From Mycolicibacterium hassiacum DSM 44199 (GTDB lineage: Bacteria; Actinomycetota; Actinomycetes; Mycobacteriales; Mycobacteriaceae), in assembly GCF_900603025.1 (NCBI RefSeq), contig NZ_LR026975.1, positions 3,534,001-3,598,000 of the forward strand: DNA of 64,000 bases. Reading direction: 5' to 3'. Under the pieces are notes generated by a model that was not told where the DNA came from, searched no databases, and was given only the letters and a program-made list of their open reading frames with translations. The position numbers and the translations under genes were made by a program. Below are positions 61,984 to 64,000 of the stretch, one piece after another. Within the stretch, counting starts at the first letter, position 1. Each line of letters starts with the position of its first letter.

Positions 61984-62741
61984 TCCGGTGACCGCAACAG
62001 GTAGCCGACGCCGCGCACGGTGTGGATCATGGGCTCGCGCCCGGCGTCGATCTTCCTGCGAAGGTAGGAGACATACAGATCGACGATGCTGGTGCGCCCA
62101 CCGAAGTCGTAGTTCCACACACGCTGCAGAATCTCCTTGCGGCTCAACGCTCGTCGCGGATTCCGCATCAGGTACCGCAGCAGTTCGAACTCGGTGGCGG
62201 TCAGCGCGATCTCCTCGCCGCCACGGGTGACGGTGCGGCTCGACGCCTGCAGACGCAGGTCGCCGACCTCCAGGATCTCGTCGTCGGTGGGTGTCAGGTA
62301 GGCCGAGCGGCGCAGCAGTCCGCGCAGCCGGGCCACCAGCTCCTCCAGCGAGAACGGTTTGGTCATGTAGTCGTCGCCGCCGGCGGTCAGGCCGGTCACC
62401 CGGTCGTCGACCGAGTCGCGGGCGGTGAGGAACAGCGTCGGGGTGTAGGTGCCGGACTTGCGGATCTCCTGCAGTACGCCGATGCCGTCCTGGTCGGGCA
62501 GCATGATGTCGAGGACCAGCAGGTCCGGCGCGCTGGCGTGGTACTTGTCGATCGCCTCGCGGGCGTTGTGGGCGACGTCGATCTCCCAGCCCTCGTATTG
62601 CAGGGCCATCCGCACCAGGTTGGTGAGCGCGCGTTCGTCGTCGACGAGCAGGACGCGGATGGGCGATCCGTCGGGCCGGTACATCCGGGGCAGCCGGCCC
62701 AGGATCGCGCGGCGTGGTTTGCTGGCCGGCACAGACGTCAC
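61980..62741 (-). CDS. OmpR-family response regulator (TcrX/TrcR-like)
   Basis: The 253-residue regulator has a receiver domain (VLLVDDERALTNLVRMAL, Asp in LLVLDIMLPDQDG, KPFSLEELVARLRGLLRR) and a winged helix ([38 protein letters not shown]). The GTG at 62741 gives an N-terminal extension of about 28 residues; MYRPDGSPIRV (from 62684) may be the true start. First gene of the pair with the kinase. Divergent from the SMP-30 gene. Confidence 0.88.
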   Translation of the reverse strand: MTSVPASKPRRAILGRLPRMYRPDGSPIRVLLVDDERALTNLVRMALQYEGWEIDVAHNAREAIDKYHASAPDLLVLDIMLPDQDGIGVLQEIRKSGTYTPTLFLTARDSVDDRVTGLTAGGDDYMTKPFSLEELVARLRGLLRRSAYLTPTDDEILEVGDLRLQASSRTVTRGGEEIALTATEFELLRYLMRNPRRALSRKEILQRVWNYDFGGRTSIVDLYVSYLRRKIDAGREPMIHTVRGVGYLLRSPE

Positions 62742-62816
62742 CTGTCCATTGTCGACGCCCCCGAGCCGGGCGTCATCACCCTCATAGAGTTTTCATAATT
62801 CCCGCGACCTTCCCCG

Positions 62817-62874
62817 CGAGCAGACGCGAAACCCCCCGATTTGGGCATATTTTGGGGGTGCCCGCGTCTGCTCG
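62817..62874. repeat. 12-bp inverted repeat with inner C5/G5 stem
   Basis: CGAGCAGACGCG (62817-62828) pairs perfectly with CGCGTCTGCTCG (62863-62874). Inside, ACCCCC pairs with GGGGGT around an AT-rich loop. The structure sits in the divergent gap and resembles the dispersed GCGAGCAGACGC palindromes I associate with mycobacterial intergenic DNA. Confidence 0.7.
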
Positions 62875-62890
62875 ACGCTAGAAATGAGGC

Positions 62891-63727
62891 GTGGGCACAT
62901 CTGTCACACCACTGGTCGACGGTCTCGCGTTTCCGGAGGCGCCGCGCTGGCGTGACGGCCGGCTGTGGTTCTCCGACATGATCGGCAAGCGGGTATGCAC
63001 CGCCACGACCGACGGCGCGGTCGACACGGTCGCGACCTTCGACGAGATGCCGGGCGGCCTCGGTTTTCTGCCCGACGGCACCCCGCTGGTGGTGGGCATG
63101 GACTCCGGGCGGCTGTATGCGCTGAACTCCGACGTGCGCATCCACGCGGAGCTGCGCGGGGTGGCCGGTGGCCACCTCGACGACATGGTCGTCGCCGCCG
63201 ACGGGACCGCGTACATCGGCGCGGTCGGCGAGATGAGCCCGGACTCGGGCAACACCGCGCAGGGCACGATCGTGCGGGTCGGCGCCGACGGCGCGGTCGG
63301 CGTCGAGGCCGACGGGCTGGCTTTTCCCAACGGGATGGTTCTCGCCGAGGACGGCCGGGTCCTGCTGGTCAACGAAACGTTCGCCGAGCGGATCACCGCG
63401 TTCGACATCGGCGCCGACGGTGCGCTGAGCGATCGGCGGGTGTGGGCCGAGCTGCCCGGCATGCACCCGGACGGTCTGGCGATCGACGCCGACGGGGCGG
63501 TGTGGGTCGGCTGCTACGCCGAGGAGAAGTTCGTCCGGGTGACCGCGGGCGGCGGAATCACCGACACCATTCCCACGCCGGGACGTTGGGCGGTCGCGGT
63601 CGAGCTCGGCGGCGACGACGGGCGCACCCTGTTCCTGCTGACCGCGCGGACCGACATCGAGCGGTTCTTCCGCGGCGACTCGCACGGGCGCATCGACACG
63701 GCCTGCGCGGACGTGCCGCGGCCGTGA
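62891..63727 (+). CDS. SMP-30/gluconolactonase/LRE-like beta-propeller
   Basis: The 278-residue six-bladed propeller shows LVDGLAFPEAPRWRDGRLWFSD (metal-binding Glu), GHLDDMVVAADGTAYIG (Asn/Asp ligand), GLAFPNGMVLAEDG and LPGMHPDGLAIDADGAVWVG. Family members hydrolyse lactones or phosphoesters with a divalent metal. The GTG at 62891 has GAGG upstream. It stands alone; substrate unknown. Confidence 0.83.
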   Translation: MGTSVTPLVDGLAFPEAPRWRDGRLWFSDMIGKRVCTATTDGAVDTVATFDEMPGGLGFLPDGTPLVVGMDSGRLYALNSDVRIHAELRGVAGGHLDDMVVAADGTAYIGAVGEMSPDSGNTAQGTIVRVGADGAVGVEADGLAFPNGMVLAEDGRVLLVNETFAERITAFDIGADGALSDRRVWAELPGMHPDGLAIDADGAVWVGCYAEEKFVRVTAGGGITDTIPTPGRWAVAVELGGDDGRTLFLLTARTDIERFFRGDSHGRIDTACADVPRP

Positions 63728-63776
63728 CGCGGCGCCCCACGACCACCGACGACGTCAGCACCGACCACCCGCGTGG

Positions 63777-64000
63777 TCAGTTCACCTCCCGCAGCCGGGC
63801 CGCAATCGACGCCAGCAACCGGGTGTCGAGCCGCAGCCGCGGGCGCAGCGGCTGAAACCGCGGCGGCAGTTCGCCGAGTATCGCCATCCGCTGCAGAAAC
63901 TCGACATGGCCGAGCACGTCGTTGACGAACCCGGCCAGCTCCTGCAGGCAGCGGTTGACCAGCTGCACGCAGTCGGCGTGGAGATCAGCGTATTCCCCTG
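63777..64000 (-). CDS. Partial gene at window edge, C-terminal fragment
   Basis: An open frame reads leftward from the window edge to a stop at 63777, giving at least 74 residues (GEYADLHADCVQLVNRCLQE ... RLDTRLLASIAARLREVN). It is helical-looking and not low-complexity. The 5' end lies outside the window. I do not recognise the family. Confidence 0.5.
   Translation of the reverse strand, partial: GEYADLHADCVQLVNRCLQELAGFVNDVLGHVEFLQRMAILGELPPRFQPLRPRLRLDTRLLASIAARLREVN

Overview
The window is about 64 kb of high-GC chromosome from a mycobacterium, most likely a fast-growing Mycolicibacterium-type species. Three things support this: an MspA-type porin, mycobacterial-only families (PerM, LpqN/LpqT-like lipoprotein, DUF5336, MprAB-PepD), and a gene order that I recognise as largely collinear, in reverse, with the M. 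tuberculosis stretch running from about Rv0996 to Rv0940c. Names by homology rest on memory of those sequences, not on a search.

Layout. 1-625 holds no gene I can support, followed by tRNA-Ala(CGC). 0.75-5 kb is a cell-division/envelope cluster read leftward: galU, a degenerate MoeA (Glp-like), rimJ and a membrane protein placed like GlpR. 5-6.8 kb holds 5-FTHF cyclo-ligase, the Ruc-type zinc-ribbon chaperone behind a CIRCE operator, and a SAF-domain protein. 6.86-8.13 kb is an intact IS3-family element with perfect 26-bp ends. 8.2-10.6 kb holds mscL and two near-identical mspA copies, one broken by a 1-bp deletion. 11-15.5 kb is the envelope-stress module mprA-mprB-pepD-moaB2, with 19-bp MprA-box-like repeats before mprA and before pepD. 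15.9-24.4 kb is a tightly overlapping catabolic operon (AtuA-like, two acyl-CoA dehydrogenases, acyl-CoA carboxylase beta and alpha, enoyl-CoA hydratase).

24.5-34 kb holds a DUF1707 protein, a VWA/MoxR pair, a lipoprotein, purH-purN, and the division-associated membrane proteins PerM and Rv0954-like. 34-37.7 kb holds SfnG, a KstR-box-preceded flavin-dependent oxidoreductase and a thiolase-like protein lacking its cysteine. 37.8-44.6 kb holds sucC-sucD, an M23 peptidase, uvrD1 and chorismate mutase. 44.8-52.8 kb holds an OafA-type acyltransferase, an aldehyde dehydrogenase whose stop codon sits inside a 16-bp tandem repeat, pgi, a collagen-like secreted protein, an SDR, a full-length Fpg/Nei glycosylase and a small holin-like membrane protein.

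52.9-57.8 kb holds lutABC (lactate oxidation), cobF and an AurF-like diiron oxygenase coupled to DUF4873. 58-64 kb holds a second KstR-box oxidoreductase, an AraC regulator, a small secreted protein, a second two-component system, an SMP-30 protein and a partial gene at the edge.

Themes. At least four regulons can be read directly from operators: HrcA/CIRCE, MprA, KstR and CRP-like. The most unusual points are the Glp/GlpR arrangement with a MoeA that has lost catalytic motifs, the mspA duplication bounded exactly at the ribosome-binding site and the terminator with a widened acidic constriction loop, and several uncharacterised operator-like dyads and tandem repeats.
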